A DNA stretch of 64,000 bases from Atherix ibis (Eukaryota; Arthropoda; Insecta; Diptera; Athericidae), in contig OY282606.1 in the NCBI GenBank assembly GCA_958298945.1, positions 52,589,920 through 52,653,919 of the forward strand, given 5' to 3'. Positions within the stretch are counted from its first letter, which is position 1. Each line of letters starts with the position of its first letter. Made by a program: the position numbers and the translations under genes. Positions 1-11,900 of the stretch are shown here, piece after piece. A model generated the notes under the pieces. That model saw nothing but the letters and a program-made list of their open reading frames with translations, was not told where the DNA came from and searched no databases.

Positions 1-1930
1 TTTAATTAAATACCTTTTTTGGCACTTAATTAAGAATAATTTTTAGCCGCATAGTAGTCACTTTTTCTAATTACTTTTTTGTATTGCAAGCGCATATAAC
101 TGCGTTTTTAAAGTCAGTGTTTATATATTTACTGTTTGTGCATTTTGAAAGCCGCTTAACAAAAATTTGAGTTTCTGTCAGTGTATATATATTAACTGAC
201 TTCAAAGCCGCTAAGAAAAATTTGATTTTTAGTTAAGCGGCTTTCAAGTTAGTGTTTATATATTTACTGTCTGTGCATCAATGCTATTATTTAACGGCTT
301 TTTACTATACATTTTTGAATTTTGTTACATATTTATTGTTCTGATTTAAAAGTTAAAAAAGAAATAAAATTTCGTAAGAGCATTGAGGGTAAAAGATTTG
401 CCATATTTCACGAATGTGTAAAAATATCTCCAAAATATTTCGGTACTTATTTCGTCAGTTCTACACTGTCTTATGCTCAAAAACAGTAGTATCTATTTTG
501 GAATCTAGATTGTAGGCATTGGCTGTACTAGTGAGGCTGAAAATCCGCTTTTCGGCTTTTGCCGCTTAAAGATACTTTGATAATTTTCTTATTTTTTGAA
601 AAACAATATTCTTAACAATAATATTTTTGTTTGAATTTCTTCATAATTTACTTTTTTTTTTTTTTAAGAAACTAATGCTAGAAAAAAAAACTGGCCTACA
701 GTACAAAATAGTTTTCTTCCAAAATAAATTCAATCCCAACGAATGCCTTTGGAGATTGTCCATTCCAAAGAGTAACACAACATAAAAACATAAACATTAG
801 AATTCTGACCAAATAGAAAAAAAAAATAAAAACGCAAAAGAGACCTTTCTCAAAATAAACCACCTCGATTTGCATATTTAAACAATAACAAAAATGTCCA
901 ACATGAAAATAACATCTGAACGCAAAGAGGAAAAACTGAAGACGACAAAGTAGAAAAGCTGAAAGAAATTCTCCTCATATTTTGTAGATTTTGTAAATTC
1001 AGATCATCAACGAGTTCATTGCCGTTCCCAAATGTCACACATTGAAATTTATGACTTTTGGGGGCTTTTATCTTTGGCTCCCTGCCATGCCCAGCTTAAC
1101 ATAACTTGACTGCCTCTCTCTTTCTGGCTATGTGTCTTTATGACTTTCAGAAATTCAGCTTTTCTGCCTTCCTGTACATCGTATCTCAATGTTTACACTA
1201 CATTTACTTTCTCATATTGTGTATTCCTGCAATGAACCCAAGGAAAAAGCAACAAAAGAACCGAGGACAACCGAAATGAAAATAATATTACTGATAGTGA
1301 TAAGATGGCATAGTGGCTATGCTTTGTATTGCTACAGGACGGGGCAAAAAGAAGCAAAACAAAATGTAGATACAAAAGGTGCAAAAATCGATTTATTATC
1401 AGAGCGGAATGGCAAAAGATACTATTTCGTATTGTGCACGGAAGAAAGGCTGAAAGACGCAAATTTTCACTAGTCTGACAATAAATTATTGCCAATAAAA
1501 CTAGAATCTTAATGGGAGATAGGAGATCCCAAGCAGTGATTAAGAGTTTAGATAGATGGCAGTATTTCGCGTATTTTTATCAATCGATTTAATTCAATTA
1601 AGCTTCTATTCAGCATTTTTTTTCTTCACTAATTTCTAGGGTGTGTTTTCTTGTCTGCTCATACATATTATCTTAATTAAGTTGAGAATGGAAATTCATT
1701 AACTAAAGAGACTGGAACTGATTCTTAGATTGAAGTTATTGGGCAAGAAAAGTTTGGACAATTTTTTTTTTAATTTTTCAATTATAAGCCAATAGAAGTA
1801 AAGAAATTTGCATTTAAATTCAAAATATTGATGAGTTTGGAAGCGTTGTCATCTTTTCAGTTAATTACATTATTTTAAAAATGCAAATTATATCCACATT
1901 GAAAGATTTTTATCTTTTTTTTTTTTTTTT
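1..1930. other. AT-rich non-coding DNA with no gene seen
   Basis: There is no supported gene. The stretch is mostly A/T homopolymer with a slightly more complex patch at about 1060-1500, where short frames overlap on both strands without any recognisable domain. A pyrimidine-rich tract ending in TTTCAG near 1150 resembles a splice acceptor, but no coding sequence follows it. The inverted-repeat cluster at 113-300 is listed separately. Confidence 0.5.
113..300. repeat. Inverted and direct repeat cluster around AAAGCCGCTTAA
   Basis: A 16-bp arm at 145-160 (TTGAAAGCCGCTTAAC) is matched perfectly in reverse complement at 232-247, with a third, direct partial copy at about 202-215 and a further GGCTTTT-type copy near 293. 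Outside the arms, a direct repeat of the form AGTGTTTATATATTTACTG occurs at about 116 and 251. The result is an imperfect palindrome of about 100 bp nested in a direct repeat, as seen in small fold-back or MITE-like elements. No terminal target duplication could be assigned. Confidence 0.55.
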
Positions 1931-3430
1931 TTGTCTACGTAAAAATGAGGGTTTTAATTCCAAAAAAAAAAAAAAATTCTCAGTTGAAAGAAACTGAGGG
2001 TCTTAAGCATATTCAACCTGGGTTCTTTTAATTTAATCAAATCTAAGCAAAATGATTTTAAAATGAAATCTAAGCAAAATACTTTAAATCTAAGCAAAAT
2101 GATATTTTTTCTATATAAACGAATTGGGGGTCTTAATTCTAAAAACAAAAAATTCTCAGTGCAAATTAACTGAGGGTCTAAGCAGATTCAAAAAAGGTTT
2201 TTTCTTTTTAATCAAAATAAATTATTGAAATCTAAGCAAAACGTTCTTTGTCTAAGCAAAATGAGGCTCCTAATTCCAAACACAATAGATCTCGCAGTCC
2301 AAACTAACTAAGGGTCTTAAGCACATTCAAACTGGGTTCTTGCAATCAAATGAAAAGAATATCTTTTAATGTGAGCAAAATGATTTTTTTTTGTCTACGC
2401 AAAATGAGGGTCCTAATTCCAAAAACAAAAAAATTCTCAGTTGAAAGAAACTGAGGGTCTTAAGTACATTCAAAATGGGTTCTTTTAATTTAATCAAATC
2501 TAAGCAAAATGATTTTAAAATGAAATCTAAGCAAAATACTTTAAATCTAAGCAAAATTATATTTTTTCTATACAAACGAATTGGGGGTCTTAATTCTAAA
2601 AACAAAAAATTCGCAGTGCAAATTAACTGAGGGTCTAAGCAGATTCAAAAAGGGTTTTTTCTTTTTAATCAAAATAAATTATTGAAATCTAAGCAAAACG
2701 TTCTTTGTCTAAGCAAAATGAGGGTCCTAATTCCAAACACAATAGATCTCATAGTCCAAACTAATTCAGGGTCTTAAGCACATTCAAACTGGGTTCTTGC
2801 AATCAAATGAAAAGAATATCTTTTAATGTGAGCAAAATGATTTTTTTTTATCTACACAAAATGAGGGTCTTAATTCCAAAAACAAAAAAATTCTCAGTTG
2901 AAAGAAACTGAGGGTCTTAAGTACATTCAAAATGGGCTCTTTTAATTTAATCGAAAGGATATCTTTTAACCTAAGCAAAATGATTTTTTTTTCTATCCAA
3001 ACAAACTGGGGGTCTTAATTCCAAAAAAAAAAAATTCTTAGTTCAAACTAATTGAGGGTCTTGAGCGTGAAATTAAGTAATCCTTTCCATGCAATGAGAA
3101 TAATTGCTTTTAGTCGAAACATAATAGATCCTTTTACTCTTTAAAAATGGATCTTTCTAATCGAAACATAATAGATATTTTCAAAATTGCTCCTTTTAGT
3201 CAAAAGATAACGGATCGTTTCAGTCTAATCAAAATAGTTAATTTTAGTAAAAAGTTACTGGGGGTCTGATATGTAAAAGCAATAAACCTTTTCAATACAC
3301 TTGAAATAGGTCCTTTCAGTCCAAACTAACTGATGGTCTTAAGTAAAAAAACAATAAATCCTTGCAATTGAAACAAAATGGCTCCCTTCAAGCTATGCAG
3401 AATAGATCATTTAGGTCCGAACAAAATGGA
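1931..3430. repeat. Tandem array with about 460 bp higher-order units
   Basis: The motif GTCTACG followed by AAAATGAGGGTC starts at 1933 and 2393 and, as ATCTACAC, at 2850, giving periods of 460 and 457 bp. Each full unit contains three related sub-repeats of about 176, 141 and 143 bp. Each sub-repeat carries the order AAAATGAGGGTCnTAATTCC, then AACTGAGGGTCTTAAG, then a GGGTTCTTTT-like word. The first two units are nearly identical, even giving the same spurious short minus-strand frame at 1954-2148 and 2366-2605. The third is rearranged and degrades into divergent single sub-repeats up to about 3430. This is higher-order satellite organisation; it does not look coding. Confidence 0.85.
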
Positions 3431-6110
3431 CCTTCTTCATCGAAAATTTTGAGTCTAATTGGAATTCCGGATTTTTTGTAAGATCACAAATAATAATTCT
3501 TGTTAGAATCAACTGAAGGATATTTTTTTATTTGAGAACCGCATGACTGAATGGAAAAGTTAATGCGACATATTTTTGGCAATTTTCGGAAAATGTGCCA
3601 CTACAAATGTTATTGTTGTTCTCAAAGTTATTTAAAAAAAGAGGACTAGTCAATTTTGAACTTTTAACTATTCAAAAAATAACTTCAATTTGCAGAACGT
3701 TGAATTTTCCTTCAAGAATTAAGTAAAATGTCAGCTGCAACATTCAAAATTTATTTGTTCAACAAAATAAAAATAAAAATAATACTTGTCCAAATATTTA
3801 AAATTAATTTAAATACCAATTAAAAAATTATGAAAAGCTTTTTTCCTTAAAAAATTTTTCATAAATTTAAAGTTTATCTTGAAAAAATTATTAAACATTT
3901 TTTTAAATAAAAATATGAACTTCAATTGAATTTTGCTAAAAACGATGTTCGTGGAAATTTCCCAAAGAAAACCGTTTAAAAAAAAGGAAATATTTAAAAT
4001 TTCTATTTTTTCAAAATTAATACTGCAAAATTCTTTAAAGTAAATAGTAGTAATTTTTTTCAAAATTTATTTGAACAAAAAATAAATTTATTATAAATAA
4101 AAATTTAGTCCCAAAAATTAACAAAAATTCCATGAAAATCTCTGAAATTCGGTATTTTAAAATTTAAATTCTTCAAAGAAACTTTATTAAAAATTTTCAA
4201 CTAATTTAAAAAATTTATTGCAAATAATTCTTTTTAAAATATTGTTCATTAATTTAAAAAAAAATTTGTTTTTGTCTAAAGAAATATGTTTTTTATTGCC
4301 TAATTAAGAGAATATTTGTTAAATGAGCATTAACAATTTTTTGATTTACTATCCCAACAAGCGCACATAAAATTAATTACAAAAAAAAATATAGTTTTCA
4401 CATCAAAGAATAATAATTGTTATAAAAAAAATCGATTTAATAATGTCATAAATCATCACTTCTTAAAGCCGATTAAATAAAATTTTCCAAACGTATTTTC
4501 CCGTACAAAAATAAAGTAAAAATTTCGTTCACGTCAAGAGAAATTTTTCTTTTCTTTTAAGAAAAAATTACTTTTGAAATCGAAAAAATCAAAAAAATCA
4601 ACTTCAATAAATATAAAAATAAATTAGTTTTAAAAATAAGAAATTTCCATCATTCAGCCTATAAAAATTAAGGTAATTTTAGTTTCTTACTCATAGAATA
4701 TTTTGTAAAAAGATTTAATTTTTTTCTTTTATTTCAAAATGCGTAATTTTCTTAAAAATAGAATTTCAACTCACCTTTGGTATTATAATCGTACTGCCAA
4801 CTTTATAAGCTCCACCAAAGTAATTTTCATTACTCGCTTCTGAAAATAAAAACAAAAATGAACTTTTTTTAAGAAAAAAATTTTTAATTTTAGAAATAAA
4901 ATTCAATTTTAATAAAAAAAAAAAAAAAACTAATTTTTATTTTTTACAAATATGCTCGCTTTTTAGAAAAGTCCAATTTATCAAAATTTATTTTGAAAAT
5001 AAAATAGAAAATCCAGACAAATATTTAAAAAAAAAACAATTTTAAATCGTATTTATGGTATTTAAGAGAAAAATTAAATTTAATTTAAAGAAATTCATTT
5101 TATCAACGGAATATCACTACCAGTCTTCGGTTATTTTCTCACGTTTGAGTTTAAAATGAAAAAAAAATCCTTTCAAGTTTTACCGAAACTAATCCTTTTT
5201 TCTCTCTTTTACCCCTTTCAGTTTTTTTAAAAATAAAATATTAATTTTTAGTCACGCCTTAAAGAATTTCCGTTGTTGACAGTGGCGCTCTGACGGACAC
5301 GAGTGCGATCGAGAAAGAGCAAAGATCATTTAAGAAAATGGCTGACGCGCTACGCAACAATCATTAATGAAAATTTGTATTCTTCGACTGTTAGCGCTCG
5401 TTTGATGTAAATTATTTTCAACAAAAAAAAAACCAATTTTTTTAAATTTAATTTTTTATTACGAATATTTTTAATCTTTTGCATTTTGTATTTTATGGAA
5501 AATATTGCAACCACACATGGTGAAGATTAACAAAAACGAATGCAAATACTGAGATTAGATCGTATTTTTCGGTCTGAAAGGTCACAAAAGTGCATAACGC
5601 GGCATTTTGAACATTTTTATGCATTCCAGACTGCAGATTGCAGATTATTGCCGACTTTGAAATATTTTTGATGACGGTTCAGTTAGTTGGATTTTTGTCA
5701 AGTGTCTTCTTTTGAAGTGGGTTGTTGGGCGGGAGGGGGTGGTGGCTTATTAGGCAATTATTTTTATTTTGATTTTTTTTTTTTTTAATTTGCATTTTTG
5801 CTATTTCCAAAACTGACTTGGAAGAATTTGACTTTTCTGATATTTTGTTTTGGTTTTTTCTTCTTTGGCTAAAACGCAAAATATTTTTTGTAATATTACT
5901 CCGTAATTTTTGTTAAGGAGTATTCTTAGTCAAAGGGATAATAATTAATTTATTCATTTACCCGGAAACCATTTATAAAAAGTAAACAATTTACTAAAGA
6001 CAGAAACAGATTCCAAAATATTTTGTTGACTTTTTATAATTAAAACAAGACCCCTAAAAGGGCATTTCGTATACAGGAAGGGGCGAGTTTATTTTTTCCG
6101 AATTGAAGAC
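3431..6110. other. AT-rich non-coding DNA with a small GC island at 5265-5400
   Basis: This is very low-complexity A/T sequence with no credible gene. One patch at about 5265-5400 is clearly GC-richer and complex (it contains GACAGTGGCGCTCTGACGG and GTGCGATCGAG). It stands out sharply from its flanks, but I recognise no product or RNA there. Short frames at 3809-4063 and 5679-5879 are low-complexity and not believable genes. Confidence 0.5.
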
Positions 6111-6119
6111 ACGTTAACA

Positions 6120-6495
6120 TATATTATTACCAAGTGAACAGTTGGATTGATTAAAGGATCATCGACTGTTGTTCACAAATTTTAGTGCTGTCAACACCGC
6201 CGCCACATATTTTTTGGACGTCGAACTTTTTGGCTGCAGTCTTGTGGAATGTTCCCTTATAGGGCAGCTCCATATTACGGGGAGCTGTTGGCCATCATAA
6301 TGGCAATTAAAATTGCGACTAGTATTAAGGTCATTTATTGGGCCCATCGAGGAGAGACTTAGTACATAGCGCGATTCGTCATAGCCTACTAAGTAGGAGA
6401 AGTGTCAAGTTGCATTGGGTCCCGAGGTATGTAAAATTTTTGGACGGACAGGTTGGCTGGAGCAATCTACTTCACCTTCTAACATAATGGCGACT
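6120..6495 (+). pseudogene. Non-LTR retrotransposon RNase H-like remnant
   Basis: One forward frame from about 6210 reads through residues resembling the helix of retroelement RNase H (AAPYYGELLAIIMAIKIAT), including a glutamate in the usual place. About 60 residues later, in another frame, comes VKLHWVPRYVKF, which resembles the WVPGH block that precedes GNE-AD in these enzymes. The GNE residues themselves are not preserved and there are stops. Order and spacing fit a decayed RNase H domain of an I, R1 or LOA-type element. It lies directly left of a mariner end at 6497, so that mariner probably landed in or beside it. The assignment rests on two weak blocks. Confidence 0.4.
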
Positions 6496-6515
6496 ATTGG
6501 GTTGTCTAGAAAGTC

Positions 6516-6772
6516 GTGATTCATTTCCATATCAAATGGCGTTTCAACAGTTTTGGAGTTATTCACATCTTTGTATATTTTCGACAGATTTTACGATATT
6601 TTTTATTGTTCTACTTTCGTAAAGGGAAGAACGCACGCCAAGCTTGTGAAAACGGTGGAATAAACGAGGTTGATAACGACAAAATAACCGCAATAATTGA
6701 GCCAAACCAACGTTACCTGATATGGGAGGTTACAGAAACATTGAACATCTATCACTAAATTGTTCATGACTG
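6516..6772 (+). pseudogene. N-terminal part of Hsmar1-like mariner transposase (broken)
   Basis: This frame carries the N-terminal DNA-binding region of a mariner transposase. An aberrant start is followed by RKGKNARQACEN and then DNDKITAIIEPNQRYLIWEV, which correspond to the linker and second helix-turn-helix of Hsmar1/SETMAR-type transposases. The reading frame ends at 6758, just before the invading Mos1-like element at 6773. The beginning has lost recognisable similarity. It is non-functional and continues at 7926. Confidence 0.6.
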
Positions 6773-7925
6773 TCAGATGTATAAGCTTATATCCGCCGTT
6801 TTTAGTCAAAAAAAACACGTTTTTTCATAGAAAGCAAAAACAAATTTATTCAAAGTACTTGCCCCCGCTGGTTACACATTTTTCCCATCTCTCAGGTAAT
6901 TTGTGGATACCACGCCAAAAAATTCCTTCTCTTTCGAGGCAAACCACTCATCAAGTCCATTTCGGACGTCTTCGTAAGAATCGAAATGCTGCTCAGCGAG
7001 CGCGTGGCCCATCGACGAAAACAGGTGGTAGTCGGAAGGTGCCAAGACTGGTGAATAAGCGAGGTGGGGTAACACTTCCCAGTTGAGTGTCTCCAAGTAG
7101 TTTCGGACTATTTTTGACGTGTGCGATGGTGCGTTGTCGTGGAGGAAAATCAGCTTGTCATGTCTTTGTTGATAATCCGTACTTTTCTCACGCAAAGCAC
7201 AGTGCAATTTGATCAGTTGTTGATAGTATCGGTGGGCATTGACAGTTTCTACAGGTTTCAACATCGTATAGTAGAAGATACCCTGCTGATCCCACCAAAC
7301 GCACAGCATCGTCTTCCGTCTGAAGGGGTTTGATCTTGGGGAAGATGTTGATGATTGGACGGGATCAACCCACAATTTCTTGCGTTTAGGATTCTCGAAA
7401 TATATCCACTTTTCATCGCCTGTCACAATCCGATGCAGGAACGACTTTCTTTTTTGTCTGGCGAGCAAGATTTCGCATGTGTTTTGGCACCAATTTTCCG
7501 ATCTTTTCAATCTTCCCCATGGCACGCAGATGCATGGAAATGGCTGCTTGAGTAACACCCAATTGCTCCGCGATCATTTTTTGCGATTGGGTATCGTCTT
7601 CGTCCAAAAGAGCCTGCAATTGATGGTCCTCAACCTTCCTAGGCCGATTTTCACGCTTCTTGTCCAACAAGTCAAAATTGCCATCTTTCTTCAAATTGCA
7701 GCAGAAAAGCAGAGCTTCACGCATATGCTCTTTTTCTGGCACAAAACTAGGCATGATTACCAAAGTAAAAAGGTATGTTGTTGTACGAAATTACTAATAA
7801 TGTGCACTGATTAATATTGGCAGATGTCAAACAGATAGAAAAAAAGTATGGCGTACCCATGGTAGCTTAATACGCTCATTCACGCTATCTATAACCAAAC
7901 AGCAAATTTAAGCGTATACACCTGG
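6773..7925 (-). mobile_element. Mos1-like (mauritiana subfamily) mariner, copy M1
   Basis: The element is 1153 bp and is bounded by imperfect terminal inverted repeats: TCAGATGTATAAGCTTATAT at the left and, in reverse complement, CCAGGTGTATACGCTTAAAT at the right. The copies at 31638 and 63357 carry the same ends. The TA target duplication is eroded (TG on the left, AA on the right). It sits inside an Hsmar1-like mariner relic. Its transposase lies on the minus strand and is broken. Confidence 0.88.
6846..7754 (-). pseudogene. Mos1-like mariner transposase, M1 (internally deleted, frameshifted)
   Basis: This DD34D transposase relic would cut and paste its element at TA sites. The start was chosen at 7754 (MPSFVPEKEH), which matches the N-terminus of mauritiana-subfamily proteins better than the ATG at 7763. 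About 33 residues of the first helix-turn-helix are missing between NLKK and DGNFD. The second helix-turn-helix is present (KMIAEQLGVTQAAIS). A frameshift near 7450 moves the frame to the catalytic region, where all three aspartates remain: TGDEKW, FLHDNAPSH and APSDYHLF. The neighbouring SPD motif is SPV. A second frameshift near 6920 disrupts the C-terminus (expected WRGIHKLPERW). The natural stop in the shifted frame follows KYFE at 6846. Not functional. Confidence 0.85.
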
Positions 7926-8545
7926 AATCTGAAGAAGCTAGGATATATAAGCAAGCTTCATATTTAGGTAAGCCATGAATTCAAAGAAGTTTATTTGATG
8001 GCATGCTTAAACATCTACGATATTCTTATTAAACCTGAGAAAAACAACCCTTTTTTTAAATGATTGATAGCTGGTGACGACAAGTAGATTGCTTACAATA
8101 ATGTGGTGTGCAAATGGTGTTGGGCTTGGCATGATTATACGCTTCAAATGACATCGATAAGCGGATATTCATCAGAGAAAGATTATGCTTTTAATATGGT
8201 GGGATTTTTAAGGTGTTATATTTTTTGAACTTCTACCAAGGAATTACAATAATCAATTCAGAAGTATGCTATCCGCATCGACATAGTTTGATCAAAACCA
8301 TGATACAGAAACGTCCGGAGCTCATTAATCGTAAAGAAGTTATGTTCCATCACGACAACTGAAGACCACACACAAGTTTTATCACTCGTCAAAAAATATT
8401 GGAGCTTAGTATGACCTTCAATGCAGATGGGTCTGTAAATCAGCAACATTTTTAGTTCTTTGCCGATGAAGACAGATCCTTCTATGAACAGGAATAAAAC
8501 TAGCTGAAAGATGGCAAATGATTATCGAGCAAAACATTGATCCTA
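7926..8545 (+). pseudogene. Catalytic part of Hsmar1-like mariner transposase (broken)
   Basis: This continues the split transposase. Successive blocks are recognisable in shifting frames: KKLGYISKLHI, then AGDDK, which holds the first catalytic aspartate at about 8076-8078. Next come RPELINRKEVMFHHDN, with the second aspartate at 8354-8356, and a TGA stop directly after the asparagine where alanine is expected. ITRQKILEL follows, then a deletion that removes the stretch holding the third aspartate, and FFADEDRSFYEQE and a WQMIIEQN-like tail. With at least two stops, several frameshifts and the DD34D triad incomplete, it cannot be active. It is a remnant of mariner transposase and has no methyltransferase part. 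Confidence 0.75.
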
Positions 8546-8547
8546 TT

Positions 8548-8955
8548 CGCAATGCTGATTTAAAATGATAATGCTGGACCTAAAAGTAGTCCTTAAGGCA
8601 AAACTGGCTCTAATGATATCAGTAATCCAAGGATAAAAATACTCCATCTAATGGCAATGCAGGTCCTGATGACAATGTGGAGCCTGATGGCAATGCTGGT
8701 CCGAAGGGCATTACTGGTCGTAATGTCAATGCTAACCCAATTGATAATACTAATTCTAAAGGCAATACGTATTTTTAGCGAAAACTTGGGTCTTAAAATT
8801 ATTACTGGTCTTAAAGGCTATATTCATCCTGATGATAATGCTGGTCCCAATATCAGTACCGATTCTAAAAACAATACCGATCCGAATGATAATAATGGTG
8901 CTTATTATAATACAAGCCCCAAAGTCAAATCTTATCCTAATGACAGTAACCTTTT
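8548..8955 (+). repeat. 18-bp minisatellite encoding NAGPDG-type hexapeptides
   Basis: Words like AATGCTGGTCCTGATGGC recur every 18 bp with a 9-bp half-period. In one forward frame the middle part reads NGNAGPDDNVEPDGNAGPKG. After a frameshift near 8780, a second stretch reads HPDDNAGPNISTDSKNNTDP and further N/D/P-rich residues to about 8945. Asn, Asp, Gly and Pro keep fixed places, so the array once evolved as protein-coding sequence or arose from a codon-periodic seed. Stops and the frameshift make it non-coding now. It starts immediately after the Hsmar1-like relic. Confidence 0.65.
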
Positions 8956-8999
8956 TAGGGCCCGCAAACATATTTGTTCACTTTCAAAAGTGGATCGAT

Positions 9000-11900
9000 A
9001 ATGTCAGTTTCATAAGGTGAACATATTTCAATATTAAAAGAAGGATTCTAATTTTTAGCTAAAAAGTTAAGGATCTCAAAAATGAACCCACTTATTTTAA
9101 AAATTACCTTCAAAACTGCTTATTTGCAACTTTTTTCAGGTTTTTCGAAGACCTTGCATACTCTTTTGATTCAAAAATAATACTTCCTATAAGAAATAAT
9201 GCCTAAAAAGACCATAAAATAAACAACTAACAAAATAATATGCAATCTCAATTGAATAAAACAAAACAAAAAAGAGAGCATTTTTTCAGACAATCTATTT
9301 TTCTATTATATAATTTTACCGTTTACTAATTATAAAATACGGTTTAATCAATAAAAAATTTTTCAATAAAAACCGTTCTCTCAAAAATGCATACTGTTTT
9401 TTGACCTAAACACTAATTAATTTCTAATAAATTTTTATTATTCTTCTCTCAATTACTTTGTATTTACAAACAACAATCAAAAAATTATTTCACAAAAAAG
9501 TACAATAAAAATTAACCAAAAAAAAAAAATACGGACCCGAAAGTTTATTCGAATGTTGTATACTCACCAGAGAAAAAAAATCTAAACTAGATTAAGTCCG
9601 AAAAGCAAATCATTTAAAGTTTACGATTGGACAAATAAATGAAAATAATTAATTACGATTTATTAAGATTAATAACCCCTTCCGTTGGGGCAAATACGAA
9701 TGAGATTTTTATTAATTAACACTTAATTTATATTAACAGCTAAACAATTAAGCTTTAAGGCAAGCAACATGAAACAAACAAAAAAACGGAAAGCGCATTT
9801 TGTGGTGCTGTTAATTTAAGATGAAAATTTCGAGAAAGCTTAAAAAAATCCACAACAGTAAAAGCAAAACAAAAATTTATGAAAAATTGATTGGGTTTTT
9901 GAAGAAAAAACGAAGCCTTACTGCTGATAGTATTGCGTCAAGGCGGGCAACATCCAAAAAGGATGGACAGGGAAAAAAACTAATTCAAAAAAAAGTTCAT
10001 TTTCATTAAATTAATTAAATTTTTATTGATGAATTTTGAAAATCATAAAATGTGCAAACGTATCTGTCGATGAATAATAGTGACTTTGGGCAGACATATT
10101 TTTTTATTTTCTGAAATTTTGTATTCCAAAAGGGGAGACCGAGAAGAGGAGGATTTTGTTCAATACACATTCAAACAGAACTCTTTATTCTTAGTTTGTG
10201 GTACTGCCTCCTCTCTCTCCCTCTCTCTCTATTCATCTCTTCCACACTCTGTTTTTTCTACGCAGCCCCATCTGACGATAGGGGGCACAATTGCTCACAC
10301 ATGTTCCGCTGTATATTCGACCATGCACTATGTTGTATGTAAATAATCATAAAACTCAATTTCGAATTTATTTTAAATGGTATCAAACAAAATTCCAAGG
10401 AGAAAATATAAAAAAAACTACAACAACAAAAAATTCAATTTCACTAGAAGCTCATTGGTCCGATCGCCCGCTACCCCTCCCACCGGCATTAACACTTTTT
10501 GTATGCGACGCCAAGGGACATTTTCTACTGAATCTGATTTTCTGATTTTTCTGATTATTTGGTATCAAAAAGAAAAAAAAAGCAATATTACCAAAAAAAA
10601 ATACCTCATTTTATGTTTTTCAAAAGACTACATTTATGTATGCATGTTCGTATGTTATGTACGTTTGTAGACTATAAATACCAAACATAATCATTTATAT
10701 TTTGAGTAAACGGAAATTGTAATGATGGGAAGGCGTGGGTTGTATTGTATGCCATTTTGGTTTTGCGTCCTTCATCGTATCACAACGGTGAGCTTTTCAG
10801 GAAATCCCATTTTATATTTTCTGCCATTTCAATTTGGAAATTGAATTTTTATCATGAACAAAAAAAAAATGAAAATAAGAAAAAAAAATTAAGAAAACAA
10901 AAAAAAGAATATTTAGTGCCCCTCCCTTATTTGTGATGGTTTTTTTCTCCTTGCGTATGAAATTCACTGAAGACAAAAGCACAGTTGTGGATGAAAAATA
11001 ATTCGGATAATTTTATGCGAGAAAAATTCGAAAATTTTAATTTATTTTTTGTGATTGATTTTTGGAAGTATCTGGTTTTATACTTTATCTTGTAATTAAT
11101 TTATTGTTCTTTTTTTAATTAAATTTTTGATATATTTTTTCCTTTTATTACTAATGTGCTAAATTTATAATATAATTTTCCTTAAATTTTTTATAAAACA
11201 TTTCTACGAGTATTTTTATATGTCAATTCTTAATTCTTTTTAAATTTTTAAGATAACTGCTGAATTTTTTAATATACTTTTTTGGTATATTCATTTTCTT
11301 GTATAAGGTTTTCTGAATTTTTTTATAATAAATTTCATTTTAAAATTCTTTTATTGTTTAGTTTTCATTATTTTCATTGATTTTTATTTTGATAATAATA
11401 ATTTTAATTGTTGTTAGTTTTTTGTCTTTTCAAAATTACATTTTTACCATTTAATTTTTCACGAAAAAATGTGTTTTTAAATAAAAAAATTTAATTTCTT
11501 AAATTCTATTTTTTTAAACTATTTCAACATTTCTGTTATTTTTAGAATAAAGTATTGTCTAAAAATAAATTTTAAGAAATTAATTTTTTTTAAATTTTAT
11601 CATCTTAAACTAATTATTAATATTTCCTTGTTATATTTTTGTTATTTGTTTTTAAAATGATCGAATATTTTGTTTTTTTGTATAATTGTTTACGTACGAA
11701 TATACTGTCTAGGGCAGACTTTTTGAATTAAATTTTTGTTTAGTTTGTTTTAATTTTTTCAAATTGTTTGTACATTTTTTCATATTTGAATATTATTTTA
11801 TTAAGTTCAGTTATTTTAAAAGTTATTTTTTCAATTCTCCTTTATTTATAACTATTCTATATACCGTCGAATTATCTAAAATATATTTTCTCCAATTAAT

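Larger units (their letters stand above)
6497..8545 (+). mobile_element. Hsmar1/cecropia-like mariner relic, split by a second mariner
   Basis: The left end TTGGGTTGTCTAGAAAGTCG starts at 6497 after a TA dinucleotide, like mariner ends of the cecropia/Hsmar1 type. The relic is in two pieces, 6497-6772 and 7926-8545, separated by a 1153-bp Mos1-like element. The pieces join in frame within the helix-turn-helix region: the first ends with residues like ETLNIYH-IVHD and the second resumes with LKKLGYISKLHI. The right terminal repeat was not found; the sequence passes into an 18-bp minisatellite. The element is older than the insertion that splits it. Confidence 0.75.

Noticed and set aside
1954..2605. 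Two near-identical minus-strand frames (1954-2148 and 2366-2605)
   Set aside because: They are produced by the 460-bp tandem units; the shared frame comes from repeat identity and the composition is low-complexity.
9821..10009. Lysine-rich 62-codon frame as a small basic protein gene
   Set aside because: Its composition follows from A-rich DNA, and no motif, homology or gene context supports it.
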